From: CAXSBR01 sp964252015
Lineage (GTDB): Bacteria > Actinomycetota > Actinomycetes > Mycobacteriales > Jatrophihabitantaceae
Length of the DNA: 64,000 nucleotides
Direction of reading: 5' to 3'
NCBI GenBank assembly: GCA_964252015.1
Contig: CAXULW010000015.1
Coordinates: 13,128 to 77,127 of the forward strand
Numbering within the stretch: position 1 is the first letter of the stretch; each line of letters opens with the position of its first letter. The notes below the pieces were generated by a model. The model was not told where the DNA came from. It saw nothing but the letters and a program-made list of their open reading frames with translations, and made no database searches. A program made the position numbers and the translations under genes. Positions 15,476 through 24,301 of this stretch are shown here, one piece after another.

Positions 15476-18475
15476 GTGGCCGCCCGAGGAAACCATCGCG
15501 CCCGCCGGGGCGCGAACGCCGTGGTGCAAGCACGCCGAGCGGGCGCTCCCGGCGACCGTGACGTCGCCCGCGACAGTCGCCACCATGACGTCGCCCGCGA
15601 CAGTGGCGACCGTGACGTCGCCCGCGACGGTGCTGACCCCGGCGACGAGGCCGGTCGTGCCGCCAGCGATGCTGACGACAGGGCCAGCAACGATGCGGGC
15701 GAACGTGACCGCGACGATGCCGGTACTGCCGTGCCCGCCGAGTTCGATGCCCGCTTGGCCGTCGGCGCGGGTGTGGCGTGGCTGGCCACGTTCGTGTGCC
15801 TGCACCTGCCTCCCGCCGTGGCGGTGCCGGCGGCGGTCGTCGCCGGGACGGTAGCGGTGGCAGCCCTGGCGGCCGACCGGCTGATTCGCTCCGCCGACCG
15901 GCTGGTGCGCAGTTCCGACGGCGATCACGAAGACACTGGTGCCCCAGCGCTGGTCGGTCGGGGGCGACGCCGACGGTGGCGTTCCTGCGCGGCTGGTGTG
16001 GCGCTGGCCGGCTTCTGTTGTTTCGGCACGCTGATGTCCCTGGGCGCCCAGCTGGCCCAGATCCGGTCCGGCCCGATCCGAGCCCTGGTCCAGCGCAGCG
16101 CCGCCGGCGTGTTCGAGGTGACGGTGAGCGGCGACCCGCGGCCGATCGTCAGTACCCAGTCCTTTGGGGCCAACCGAGTGGCCCTGGACGCCACCCTGAT
16201 CCGGGTGCGCAGCGGACCGCAGCGATACCGGGCGAGGGTTCCGGTCGTGATACTCGCCCCGTCCGATACGTGGTCCGCGGTGATCCCGGGGGAACGTCTG
16301 CGCCTCGATGGCCGTTTGAGTGCTCCGCAGCCGGGCCAGTTCGTCGGAGCGGACATCTCGGCGCGTGGGCCGCCCGTCGCCGTCGGTCGTCCGCCCTGGT
16401 GGCAGCGAGCGGCGGCCACGGTCCGGCGTGACCTACGCTCCGCGGCGGCGGTGCTGCCGGCGGCCGAGCGCGGGCTACTCCCGGGGCTGGTCGACGGCGA
16501 CACCTCCACGCTTGACCCCCAGCTGAACCAGGCGTTCAAAACCGCCGGCCTGACCCACCTGGTGGCGGTTAGCGGAACGAATCTGGCCGTGATCATCGGT
16601 GCGGTGCTGCTGGTGCTACGCCGGCTGCGAACCCCGCCCTGGGCGTGTGCGGTCATCGGGGGCGTGGTGTTGGTCGCGTTCGTCGCCGTCGCGCGCGTGT
16701 CACCTAGCGTGGTGCGGGCCGGCGTGATGGCGGGTGTCCTACTGGTGGCGTTGGCGAGCGGGCGGCCGCGCCAAGGATTACCAAGCCTGGCCCTGGCCGT
16801 TCTGGTGCTGCTCATCTGGCATCCCGAGTGGGCCGGCAACGCGGGGTTCGCGATGTCGGCCCTCGCCACGGGTTCGTTGTTCCTGATCGCGCCGGGGTGG
16901 GCCGAGGCCCTGCGCCGGCGGCGCGTGCCGCCGATCCTGGCCGAAGGCCTGGCGGTGTCGGGGGCGGCAACGGTGGTGTCCGCGCCGATCATCGTGCTGC
17001 TCAGCGGACGGGTCAGCCTGGTCGCGTTGCCCGCCAACGTCCTGGCCGAGTTTGCGGTCGCCCCGGCCACCGTCCTCGGCGTGCTCGCGGCGGCGACAGC
17101 ACCGTGGTCGCCATTCCTGGGCGCGGCGTTCGCCCGGGCGGCCGGGGTGCCGTGCCGGTGGCTGGTGGCGGACGCCCGCTGGTTCTCCTCGCTTCCGGGG
17201 GCAACCGTGCCGTGGCCGGGCGGCGCCTGGGGCGCCCTCGGACTCGCCCTGGTCGTCGCCGTTGCCGCCGTGCTGTTCCGGTTCCCGGGGACGCGCCGCC
17301 CGCTGGCAGCCGCCCTGTTGACCGCAGTTGTGATCGAGGTTCCAGGGCGGGCCGTGTTCGGCGGGTGGGCGCCGGGGAGCACGATCCTGGTCGCCTGCGA
17401 CGTCGGCCAGGGAGACGGGATCGTGCTGCCCGTGGGTCACCACGCCGCGGTGGTCATGGACTCAGGTCCCGAGCCGCTCGCAATCGACCGATGCCTGCAC
17501 TCCCTCGGCGTGACGTCGGTGCCGCTGTACATCCAGTCGCATTTCGACTTGGATCACGTCGGTGGCGTGGCCGGGGTGGCCGACGGCCGGCGCCTCGGCC
17601 GCGTGCTCACCGGTCCGCTGCAGGAGCCGCCGCTGGGGCGCGGCATCCTCACCCGCACGCTCACCCCGCTGGGCCTCAGGTCGCAGATCGTGCCGGCTGG
17701 CACCGATATCGACGTGGGTCCGCTGCACCTGCACGTGCTCGAGTCCCACATCGTCGACGTCGACGGCGCGCCGGACTCCAACAATTCGTCGTTGATGATC
17801 CGCGCCACGGTCGCCGGCCACACGATCCTGCTCACCGGAGATGCCTCGACCGAGGCCCAGCAAGCGCTCATCGCCAGTGGCCAGAACTTCACCGCGGACG
17901 TGCTCAAGGTGCCGCACCACGGCAGCGCCTACTTTGACCCAACGTTCCTGGCCGCGGTCCACGCCAGGCTGGCGGTGATCTCGGTCGGGCGGCACAACAC
18001 CTACGGTCACCCGGCCCCGAGCCTGCTGCGGGCGTTGACCGACCTGCATGTTCCGATCCGGCGCACCGACCTGGACGGTGACGTGGGGGTCCTGGCCCGC
18101 GGTTCGCAGTTGCAGGTGGTGCGCCACGTTCCCTCCGCGCGACTCAGCGCGTCGGGCGCCCCCGGTCGGCCTCGACCAGTCGGGTCGGGCGGTTCGGCTG
18201 CTACCCGGGTGGTCGCGGCCGTCGAAGCGTCGGCGGGCCATGCCACGATGGACCGATGGCGAGCAACTCAGCAAGCCGGGCCACGGCTGATCGGATGGCC
18301 GCCAACCAGACCGCGCCCGACGACGGGGTCGTTCTGGTCCTCGGTGACGAGGACTTCCTGGTCAACCGGGCAATCGAGCAGGTCGCCGCCGCCGGGCGTC
18401 GCGCGGACCCGGACGCGGAACTGGTCGAGCGGATCGGCGCCGAGGTCATCCCCGGGGAGCTGTTCGAGCTGCTGA
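15476..18475 (+). CDS. comEC: ComEC/Rec2 DNA-uptake channel with C-terminal extension
   Basis: Polytopic membrane protein forming the channel for single-stranded DNA entry. 999 residues: a charged N-terminal region of about 85 residues with DVARD repeats, OB-like domain (about 200-290), competence membrane domain (about 330-620, THLVAVSGTNLAVI), and a metallo-beta-lactamase-like domain from about 640 (VGQGDG, SHFDLDHVGG, LKVPHHGS). Conserved sequence ends near residue 890; the remaining ~100 residues are not family-like and read 220 nt into holA in another frame. The GTG start is one base after comEA's stop. Confidence 0.9.
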   Translation: MAARGNHRARRGANAVVQARRAGAPGDRDVARDSRHHDVARDSGDRDVARDGADPGDEAGRAASDADDRASNDAGERDRDDAGTAVPAEFDARLAVGAGVAWLATFVCLHLPPAVAVPAAVVAGTVAVAALAADRLIRSADRLVRSSDGDHEDTGAPALVGRGRRRRWRSCAAGVALAGFCCFGTLMSLGAQLAQIRSGPIRALVQRSAAGVFEVTVSGDPRPIVSTQSFGANRVALDATLIRVRSGPQRYRARVPVVILAPSDTWSAVIPGERLRLDGRLSAPQPGQFVGADISARGPPVAVGRPPWWQRAAATVRRDLRSAAAVLPAAERGLLPGLVDGDTSTLDPQLNQAFKTAGLTHLVAVSGTNLAVIIGAVLLVLRRLRTPPWACAVIGGVVLVAFVAVARVSPSVVRAGVMAGVLLVALASGRPRQGLPSLALAVLVLLIWHPEWAGNAGFAMSALATGSLFLIAPGWAEALRRRRVPPILAEGLAVSGAATVVSAPIIVLLSGRVSLVALPANVLAEFAVAPATVLGVLAAATAPWSPFLGAAFARAAGVPCRWLVADARWFSSLPGATVPWPGGAWGALGLALVVAVAAVLFRFPGTRRPLAAALLTAVVIEVPGRAVFGGWAPGSTILVACDVGQGDGIVLPVGHHAAVVMDSGPEPLAIDRCLHSLGVTSVPLYIQSHFDLDHVGGVAGVADGRRLGRVLTGPLQEPPLGRGILTRTLTPLGLRSQIVPAGTDIDVGPLHLHVLESHIVDVDGAPDSNNSSLMIRATVAGHTILLTGDASTEAQQALIASGQNFTADVLKVPHHGSAYFDPTFLAAVHARLAVISVGRHNTYGHPAPSLLRALTDLHVPIRRTDLDGDVGVLARGSQLQVVRHVPSARLSASGAPGRPRPVGSGGSAATRVVAAVEASAGHATMDRWRATQQAGPRLIGWPPTRPRPTTGSFWSSVTRTSWSTGQSSRSPPPGVARTRTRNWSSGSAPRSSPGSCSSC
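15551..15640 (+). repeat. 24-29-bp tandem repeats in the comEC 5' end
   Basis: Three to four copies containing the core TGACGTCGCCCGCGACAG, coding for D-V-A-R-D-S/G. Confidence 0.88.
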
Positions 18476-19272
18476 GCCCGTCGCTGTTCGGCGGACGGCG
18501 GACCGTGGTCATCCGCATGGCGCAGGACGTACCTTCCGCGGCCGTGCCGACGCTCACCGGCTTCTTCGGCGACCCCGGAACCGATATCACACTGGTCATC
18601 CAGCACGCCGGCGGCGCCAAAGGGAAGGCGCTGCTCGAGGCGGCGCGGCAAGCGGCCGGAGCCGTCTTCACCTGCGCCAAGCTGACCCGGCCGAGCGAGC
18701 GCGAGGACTTCGTCCGGGCCGAGATGCGCCGTCACCGCGCCACGATCACCGGCGACGCGATCGCGCGGTTGATCGACGCGGTCGGCACCGACCTGCGCGA
18801 ATTGGCCGGGGTGTGCGCTCAGCTGGCCAGCGACTCCGGGGGGCGCATCGACGCCACCGTGGTCGCGGCGTACCACCGCGGTCGAGCCCAGGTCACGGGC
18901 TACGTCATCTCCGACCACGCGGTCACCGGAGATGTGGCTGCAGCCATGGAGAACCTGCGCTGGGCGCTGTTGGTCGGTGTACCGCCGGTGCTCATTGCCG
19001 ACGCCCTGGCCGACGGCGTGCGCTCCATCGCCAAGGTCAGCGGCGCCGGCCGGGGGTCGCCCAACTCCCTGGCTTCGCGGTTGGGCATGCCGCCGTGGAA
19101 GATCCAGCGGGTGCAACGCCAGGCCACCGGCTGGACCGACGTCGGTCTGACCCAGGCCATGGCCGCGGTCGCTGACCTGAACGCTGACGTCAAAGGCGTG
19201 GCCGTCGATCCTGAGTACGCGCTGGAACGCGCGGTCCGGACGCTGGCCGCGGCCCGTTCCGTGCGGCGCTGA
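18256..19272 (+). CDS. holA: DNA polymerase III delta subunit
   Basis: Clamp-loader subunit that opens the beta sliding clamp. 338 residues: N-terminal AAA+-like domain beginning VVLVLGDEDFLVNRAIEQV, with ELFELLSPSLFGGRRTVVIR, then the middle three-helix domain and the C-terminal collar domain (LARLSHR-type region replaced here by MPPWKIQRVQRQA). ATG 18256 or 18295 could be used; 18256 follows CACGAT by 6 nt. It overlaps the annotated comEC end by 220 nt, and the comEC-holA-(opposite) rpsT order is widely conserved in actinobacteria. Confidence 0.93.
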   Translation: MASNSASRATADRMAANQTAPDDGVVLVLGDEDFLVNRAIEQVAAAGRRADPDAELVERIGAEVIPGELFELLSPSLFGGRRTVVIRMAQDVPSAAVPTLTGFFGDPGTDITLVIQHAGGAKGKALLEAARQAAGAVFTCAKLTRPSEREDFVRAEMRRHRATITGDAIARLIDAVGTDLRELAGVCAQLASDSGGRIDATVVAAYHRGRAQVTGYVISDHAVTGDVAAAMENLRWALLVGVPPVLIADALADGVRSIAKVSGAGRGSPNSLASRLGMPPWKIQRVQRQATGWTDVGLTQAMAAVADLNADVKGVAVDPEYALERAVRTLAAARSVRR

Positions 19273-19287
19273 TCGGGCCAGGTGAAA

Positions 19288-19401
19288 CGGACCACGCTCG
19301 ACGCGCGGGGTCGCGGCCTTCCCGCCAGCCAGCGCGGATCGGACCACGCTCGGACCACGCTCGACGGGCGGGCTCGCGGCCTTGCCCCGCCAGTTAGCGC
19401 G
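19288..19401 (+). repeat. Two diverged ~50-bp direct repeats downstream of holA
   Basis: Copies at about 19288-19337 and 19351-19401 share CGGACCACGCTCGACG and CTCGCGGCCTT-type blocks with a few differences; a 12-bp partial copy lies between. The 347-bp holA-rpsT gap (19273-19619) otherwise holds only the terminator hairpin at 19550; I see no gene in it. Confidence 0.75.
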
Positions 19402-19549
19402 CTAAAGACCGGATCACGTGGGTTGGCGGGGCAGACAGGTGCCTCATCCGCGGGCGCTGATTGCACAGCGCGGATCGGACGGCGCTGATTGGCCATCGGC
19501 CGCTCAGGCCATGCATCGTGCGGCGGCACCCGGCAGCGCGCACAGCAAC

Positions 19550-19580
19550 GAACCCGGTCACCCTCGGGATGACCGGGTTC
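19550..19580. terminator. Bidirectional terminator between holA and rpsT
   Basis: GAACCCGGTCA, 9-nt loop, TGACCGGGTTC: a perfect 11-bp stem between two convergent genes, 40 nt after the rpsT stop on the minus strand. TTC/TGC tails rather than long T-runs. Confidence 0.75.
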
Positions 19581-19619
19581 TGCTGACAGCAATTCAGCGC
19601 GGGCGAATCGCGCTGTGCA

Positions 19620-19880
19620 CTAGAGCGCGTTGACCCGCTGGGCCAGCGCCGACTTCTTGTTCGCGGCCTGATTGGGGTGGATTACGCCCTTGCTGGCGGC
19701 CTTGTCGAGCGCCTTCGACGCGTCGCGCAAGAGCACCAGAGCCTGGTCCTTGTCGCCGGCGTCGGCCGCCGCACGGAAGCGGCGCACGGAGGTCTTGAGC
19801 GAGGACTTGACGCTCTTGTTGCGCAGTCGTGCCTTCTCGTTCGTGCCGATGCGCTTGATCTGGGACTTGATGTTTGCCAC
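19620..19880 (-). CDS. rpsT: 30S ribosomal protein S20
   Basis: 86-residue primary 16S rRNA-binding protein. Starts VANIKSQIKRIGTNEKAR (GTG at 19880-19878, normally M-A-N-I-K) and ends in the helical KKSALAQRVNAL, the standard family length. A ribosome site GAAGAGG lies 5 nt upstream of the GTG. Convergent with holA, as in mycobacteria (Rv2412/Rv2413c). Its promoter must lie in the 19881-20140 region shared with the divergent ATP-grasp operon. Confidence 0.97.
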   Translation of the reverse strand: MANIKSQIKRIGTNEKARLRNKSVKSSLKTSVRRFRAAADAGDKDQALVLLRDASKALDKAASKGVIHPNQAANKKSALAQRVNAL

Positions 19881-20139
19881 GTTGCCTCTTCGACTCGGTA
19901 ATGATGGACACGGACCGTCGGATGGAAACGGGCTCCGGTCCAGACGTTCGTCACGGCCGCTCAGGCCCAAGGCCCGGGACCGCTGGTCCGGCCGCGACAG
20001 AGCGCAGCTGGACAACCCCACGAGACTACCAGCGCGTCCGGCCCGGCCTCAACCGCGAGCCCACCGCCTCGGGGGCGCCGTGGTCCGGCGCGGCTGGGGT
20101 AAAACGGGCCGCGGTGACCGGTAGGAAATCCCGAGTGCC

Positions 20140-20145
20140 TACGAT
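20140..20145 (+). promoter_or_regulatory. Likely -10 element of the ATP-grasp operon
   Basis: TACGAT ends 7 nt before ATG 20153, favouring that ATG over the in-frame ATG at 20144, which the hexamer itself overlaps. Confidence 0.45.
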
Positions 20146-20152
20146 GCGCCCC

Positions 20153-21880
20153 ATGACGGCAACCGCCGCACGACCTCCCATCCCGGCCGGGTTAACCCAT
20201 GCGCCCTGGGACGAAATGTACGAGTCGCCCGGTGTGCCGCGCCCGGCCTGCGTCGCTATCCACGCCGCGTTGGAGGCCCTGTCCGGGGAGGAACTGAAGG
20301 CGCGCTGCGACGCCCTGGCCCGGACCTACTTCGACCAGGGGGTCACCTTCGACGTCGGCGGCGAGGAAAGCCCGTTCCCGCTCGATGTCGTTCCCCGCGT
20401 CATCGCGTCCGAGGAATGGGAGACGGTCGAGCGCGGGGTCAAGCAGCGGGTGCGGGCGCTCGAAGCCTTCCTCGCCGACGCCTACGGCCCCCGCGAGGTG
20501 GTCAAGGACGGCATCGTTCCGCTGCGGCTGCTGCTGTCCTCGGCCCACTTCCACCGGGCGGCGTTCGGCATCAACCCCGCCAACGGTGTCCGCGTCCACG
20601 TCGCCGGAATCGACCTGATCCGCGACAGCAACGGGCAGTTTCGCGTGCTGGAGGACAACGTCCGGGTGCCGTCCGGGGTCAGTTATGTGCTGGAGAACCG
20701 TCAGTCGGTCAGCCAGATCCTGCCCGAGGCGTTCTCGGCCCAGCCGGTGCGCCCGGTGGGGGAGTACCCGTGGCGGCTGCTCAACGCGCTGCGGGCCGCG
20801 GCTCCGGACGGGATCACCGACCCGACGGTGGTCGTCCTGACGCCAGGCATCTTCAACTCGGCCTACTTCGAGCACGCGCTGCTGGCCCGCACGATGGGGG
20901 TCGAGCTCGTCGAGGGCAGCGACCTCATCTGCCACGACGGCCGGCTCTTCATGCGCACGACCCGCGGCGAGCAGCGGGTCGACGTCGTCTACCGGCGCGT
21001 CGACGACGACTACCTCGACCCGGTGACGTTTCGTTCCGACTCCCAGCTCGGCTGTCCCGGGTTGATCACCGCGGCCCGCGCCGGTCGCGTCACCCTGGCC
21101 AACGCGGTCGGCAACGGCGTGGCCGATGACAAGCTCGTCTACACCTACGTCCCCGATCTGGTCCGCTACTACCTGGGCGAGGAGCCGGTGCTGGCCAACG
21201 TCGACACCTGGCGGCTGGAGGACCCCGAGGCGCGGGAGCAGGTCCTGGATCGGTTGGCCGAGCTCGTGGTCAAGCCCGTGGACGGTTCGGGGGGCAAGGG
21301 CATCGTCATCGGCCCAGCCGCGTCGAAAGGCCAGCTGGCCCGGCTGCGCAAGCGCTTGATCGCCGACCCGCGCGGCTGGATCGCCCAGCCCGTCATCTCA
21401 CTGTCCACCGTTCCGACGGTTATCGGTGACCGGCTCGCCCCCCGCCATGTCGACCTGCGCCCGTTCGCGGTCAACAACGGTGACGAGGTGTGGGTGTTGC
21501 CCGGCGGCCTCACCCGTGTCGCCCTGCCCGAGGGTGAACTGGTCGTGAACTCGAGCCAGGGCGGCGGTTCGAAGGACACCTGGGTGCTCGGCGACCCGGA
21601 CGCGCCGCCGCAGCGGACCCGTCGTCCGGCTACCCCGGCCGCGGAGCAGTCGGCCATGGCCGGTCAGGACGTCAGCCCCGAGGACGACGGCGGCGGCGAG
21701 CAGGCCCAGCAGCAACAGCAGAGCGGCCAGTCCCAAAGCCAGAGCCAGCGCGGTGGCGGGCAACAGCAGCAACAGCAGGCCCACGGCGCCCGGCAACAGC
21801 AGCAACAACAGGGCCACGGCGCCGGGCACCAGCAACGGGGCCACGGCGCCCAGCAACCGAAGCCGGCCAGCTCATGCTGA
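20153..21880 (+). CDS. Circularly permuted ATP-grasp protein with Gln-rich tail
   Basis: 575 residues. Residues 1-480 are the circularly permuted type-2 ATP-grasp domain (MYESPGVPRPACVAIHAALE; GIDLIRDSNGQFRVLEDNVR; DKLVYTYVPDLVRYYL; VVKPVDGSGGKGIVIGP; HVDLRPFAVN). The family is predicted to form peptide-like amide bonds with ATP, and always neighbours alpha-E and transglutaminase-like genes (M. tuberculosis Rv2411c-Rv2409c). The last ~90 residues are a Gln/Gly/Ser/His-rich tail full of Q5-Q6 runs, not part of the family. Its stop overlaps the next ATG by 7 nt, so the genes are translationally coupled. Substrate and product are unknown. Confidence 0.9.
   Translation: MTATAARPPIPAGLTHAPWDEMYESPGVPRPACVAIHAALEALSGEELKARCDALARTYFDQGVTFDVGGEESPFPLDVVPRVIASEEWETVERGVKQRVRALEAFLADAYGPREVVKDGIVPLRLLLSSAHFHRAAFGINPANGVRVHVAGIDLIRDSNGQFRVLEDNVRVPSGVSYVLENRQSVSQILPEAFSAQPVRPVGEYPWRLLNALRAAAPDGITDPTVVVLTPGIFNSAYFEHALLARTMGVELVEGSDLICHDGRLFMRTTRGEQRVDVVYRRVDDDYLDPVTFRSDSQLGCPGLITAARAGRVTLANAVGNGVADDKLVYTYVPDLVRYYLGEEPVLANVDTWRLEDPEAREQVLDRLAELVVKPVDGSGGKGIVIGPAASKGQLARLRKRLIADPRGWIAQPVISLSTVPTVIGDRLAPRHVDLRPFAVNNGDEVWVLPGGLTRVALPEGELVVNSSQGGGSKDTWVLGDPDAPPQRTRRPATPAAEQSAMAGQDVSPEDDGGGEQAQQQQQSGQSQSQSQRGGGQQQQQQAHGARQQQQQQGHGAGHQQRGHGAQQPKPASSC
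21695..21850 (+). repeat. CAG/CAA-rich low-complexity repeats (poly-Gln tail)
   Basis: Runs such as CAGCAGCAACAGCAGAGC and repeated CACGGCGCC blocks separated by CAA/CAG runs; mixed synonymous Gln codons. Confidence 0.9.
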
Positions 21881-22821
21881 GCCGGATGGCCGAAAGCCTG
21901 TTTTGGATCGGTCGCTACCTGGAGCGCGCCGACGGCACCGCCCGCATCCTGGACGTGCACCTGCAACTGCTGCTCGAGGATCCGTGGGTCGACGAGAACG
22001 AGGCCAACCGCTCGCTGCTCAACGTCATGGGCGCTCCGGTGGAAGACGACTTCGAGGGTGACGTCGGACGGGAGCGGGTGCTGCAGCGCTTTGCCTACTC
22101 GGCGGGTCCCGGTTCGATCAACGGCTCGCTCAACGCGGCCCGGGAGAACGCGCGGCGCGCCCGCGAGGCGGTCTCGACCGAGCTCTGGGAATCGCTGAAC
22201 ACGACGCGTAATGACCTGGTGCGCGGCAAGTGGCAGACCCGCAGCCCACACCGTTACTTCGCCTGGGTTCGCGAACGCGTGGCCGCCGTCACCGGCATTG
22301 CCGACGCGACGATGAGCCGGGACCAGGTGTGGAACTTCCTGTTGCTCGGCCGCTCGATCGAACGGGCCGACATGACCGCGCGACTGCTGGCCAGCCAGGA
22401 CGCCCGTGGCCTGGGCAACTTCGGCTGGCAGTTGGTGTTGCGCTCGTGCGGGGCGCACGAGGCGTACCTGCGCACGTACGGCGCCGCGGCCAGCGAGGAC
22501 CGCGCGGCCGAGTTCCTGCTCATGGACCGGCTCTTCCCGCGCTCGGTGGTGTTCGCGCTGCTCACCGCTGATAGCTGCCTGGAGAAGTTGTCCACGGACG
22601 AAACCCAGTGGGTGTCCCGGCTGATCGCCCGCGATGACGCCCGCCGGATGCTCGGTCGGGCCCGGACCGATCTGGAGTACCGGCGTCTGGAGGAGGTCGT
22701 CACCGATCTCGCTGCCCACATGGATCGCGTCCAGCGCATCTGCTCGGCGGCCAGCGACGCGGTCTCCCGCCGCTACTTCCCGCGCGGCAACGCCACCTCC
22801 TGGGTCCGGGAGATCTCGTGA
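21874..22821 (+). CDS. Alpha-E domain protein
   Basis: 315 residues, the whole length matching the all-helical alpha-E family (DUF403): opening MLSRMAESLFWIGRYLERAD, then LNTTRNDLVRG, RSIERADMTARLL and a C-terminal VQRICSAASDAVSRRYFP. The family has no assigned catalytic activity and is predicted to assist the neighbouring ATP-grasp ligase. Starts inside the end of the ATP-grasp gene (7-nt overlap) and its stop overlaps the transglutaminase GTG by 4 nt (GTGA), giving a tightly coupled three-gene operon equivalent to Rv2410c. Confidence 0.92.
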   Translation: MLSRMAESLFWIGRYLERADGTARILDVHLQLLLEDPWVDENEANRSLLNVMGAPVEDDFEGDVGRERVLQRFAYSAGPGSINGSLNAARENARRAREAVSTELWESLNTTRNDLVRGKWQTRSPHRYFAWVRERVAAVTGIADATMSRDQVWNFLLLGRSIERADMTARLLASQDARGLGNFGWQLVLRSCGAHEAYLRTYGAAASEDRAAEFLLMDRLFPRSVVFALLTADSCLEKLSTDETQWVSRLIARDDARRMLGRARTDLEYRRLEEVVTDLAAHMDRVQRICSAASDAVSRRYFPRGNATSWVREIS

Positions 22822-23675
22822 GCTTGTTGGGGACGACGAGCCGGCGGCTGCGGGTACAGCACCAGACTCGGTACTCCTACTTCGGCACGGTCTCGGCGTC
22901 GTACAACGAGGCGCGCATGTCACCGCGGACGGAGGCCCGTCAGCAGGTGTTGGAGAGCCGGCTCGACATCGGCCCGCAGGGTTGGCGCCACGACTACGAC
23001 GACTACTGGGGCACGGCGGTTACCGCGTTCGAGACCCACGTCCCGCATCAAGAGCTCATCGTCACGGGCACCACCGTGGCCGACGTGGGCGAGATCGGCG
23101 CGGCACCGCAGACCGACTGGGACCGGCTGCGGTCCGAGCGCACCCGGGACACGTTCGCCGAGTCGCTGACCGCCACCGGACGCAGTGCGACCCCGGCCGA
23201 GCTGGCCGAGCTGGCCGCCGCCCGGATCGGTGACCGGCCCCCGCACCTGGCCGCGCAGGAGGTCTGCACGCTGGTCGCCGAGTCGATGCAGTACGCCACC
23301 GGGTCCACCGGCGTGCTGACCCTGGCCAGCGAGGCGTGGCAGGCCCGGCGCGGGGTGTGTCAGGACTTCGCCCACCTCGCCGTGGGCGCGTTGCGGACCG
23401 TCGGCATCCCGGCCCGGTACGTGTCGGGTTACTTCGCCCCCCGCGTCGACGCGGAGATCGGCGAGGCGGTGCTGGGGGAGAGCCACGCCTGGATCGAGTG
23501 GTGGACCGGCGGCTGGTACGGCTGGGATCCGACCAACAACCACCCGGCCTCATCGCGGCACCTGGTCGTCGGGCGCGGCCGCGACTACGGCGACGTGCCC
23601 CCGCTGAAGGGCATCGTCGCCGGCTCGGGTCGGAGCAACCTCGAGGTCAGCGTCACGGTCACCGTCCTGCGCTGA
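22818..23675 (+). CDS. Transglutaminase-like cysteine protease/amidase
   Basis: 285 residues: an N-terminal beta domain (LRVQHQTRYSYFGTVSASYNEARM) and a transglutaminase core with catalytic C181 (RRGVCQDFAHL), H223 (ESHAWIEWW) and D237 (WYGWDPTNN). All three catalytic residues are present, so an active thiol enzyme is expected. No signal peptide. In this operon type it is predicted to cut or transfer the peptide-like product of the ATP-grasp ligase. GTG overlaps the preceding stop (GTGA). Equivalent to Rv2409c. Confidence 0.92.
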   Translation: MSLLGTTSRRLRVQHQTRYSYFGTVSASYNEARMSPRTEARQQVLESRLDIGPQGWRHDYDDYWGTAVTAFETHVPHQELIVTGTTVADVGEIGAAPQTDWDRLRSERTRDTFAESLTATGRSATPAELAELAAARIGDRPPHLAAQEVCTLVAESMQYATGSTGVLTLASEAWQARRGVCQDFAHLAVGALRTVGIPARYVSGYFAPRVDAEIGEAVLGESHAWIEWWTGGWYGWDPTNNHPASSRHLVVGRGRDYGDVPPLKGIVAGSGRSNLEVSVTVTVLR

Positions 23676-23717
23676 CTCACCGCCCACGTTGATCCCGGGC
23701 GCGTCAGCCTGCTCGGG

Positions 23718-24113
23718 TCAGCGGGCCGCGGCGCGAACGGTCACCAGCTCGTGCACGGTGTACAGGTAGGTACGTTCGCCCACGCCGTCACCGACGGCGT
23801 CGGTTACGGTCGGGTCGGCGCCGCCTTCCTCGCCGTAGACGTAGGCGCCCTGGTCGGTGAAGTACACGTTCGCGTCGACCGGCGCGATGTCGCTCATCTC
23901 GACCAGCACGTAGCGGTCGCCGATGGTGGCGATCAGCTCGGCGATCTGCTCGGTCGCCGCGGCCAGTGAACCCTGGGTGTAGACCGCGCGTACCTCCTGC
24001 CAGTCGTCCTCCCCGCCGGGCGCGGTGTTGACGACGTCGCCCGCGCGCAGGGTGCGGGCCGGTATGCGGTACTCGACCGCGGAACGAGGATCGGTGGACG
24101 CCGGTTCAGTCAT
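23718..24113 (-). CDS. Hypothetical small acidic protein
   Basis: 131 residues, acidic, no signal peptide or membrane segment. The sequence alternates predicted beta strands (ARTLRAGDVVNTAPGG, RYVLVEMSDIAPVDANVYF, RTYLYTVHELVTVR) and one helix, reminiscent of small beta-barrel or SH3-like folds, but I do not recognise a family. ATG 24113-24111 lies after a GGGGG ribosome site; another ATG sits three codons upstream. Convergent with the transglutaminase gene, divergent from the MMPL transporter. Confidence 0.6.
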   Translation of the reverse strand: MTEPASTDPRSAVEYRIPARTLRAGDVVNTAPGGEDDWQEVRAVYTQGSLAAATEQIAELIATIGDRYVLVEMSDIAPVDANVYFTDQGAYVYGEEGGADPTVTDAVGDGVGERTYLYTVHELVTVRAAAR

Positions 24114-24289
24114 GGCCCCCATCTTGCCCGAGCCGCGCGGATCGCCGTGCCTGTGCCGCTGGTGTCGTTGCCGTGCCTGCGCCATCGGCATCGTCAACGC
24201 CCGCCCGTCGATGCATCGGACCGAAGACGGGACGGGACTTGGACGTCGTCCGGCAATGTCGTAGCTCAATTTGTGTCGGTGCCCGCCGC

Positions 24290-24295
24290 TACTCT
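24290..24295 (+). promoter_or_regulatory. Likely -10 element for the MMPL gene
   Basis: TACTCT ends 6 nt before ATG 24302, so a leaderless message is expected. Confidence 0.5.
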
Positions 24296-24301
24296 CTGGC
24301 T

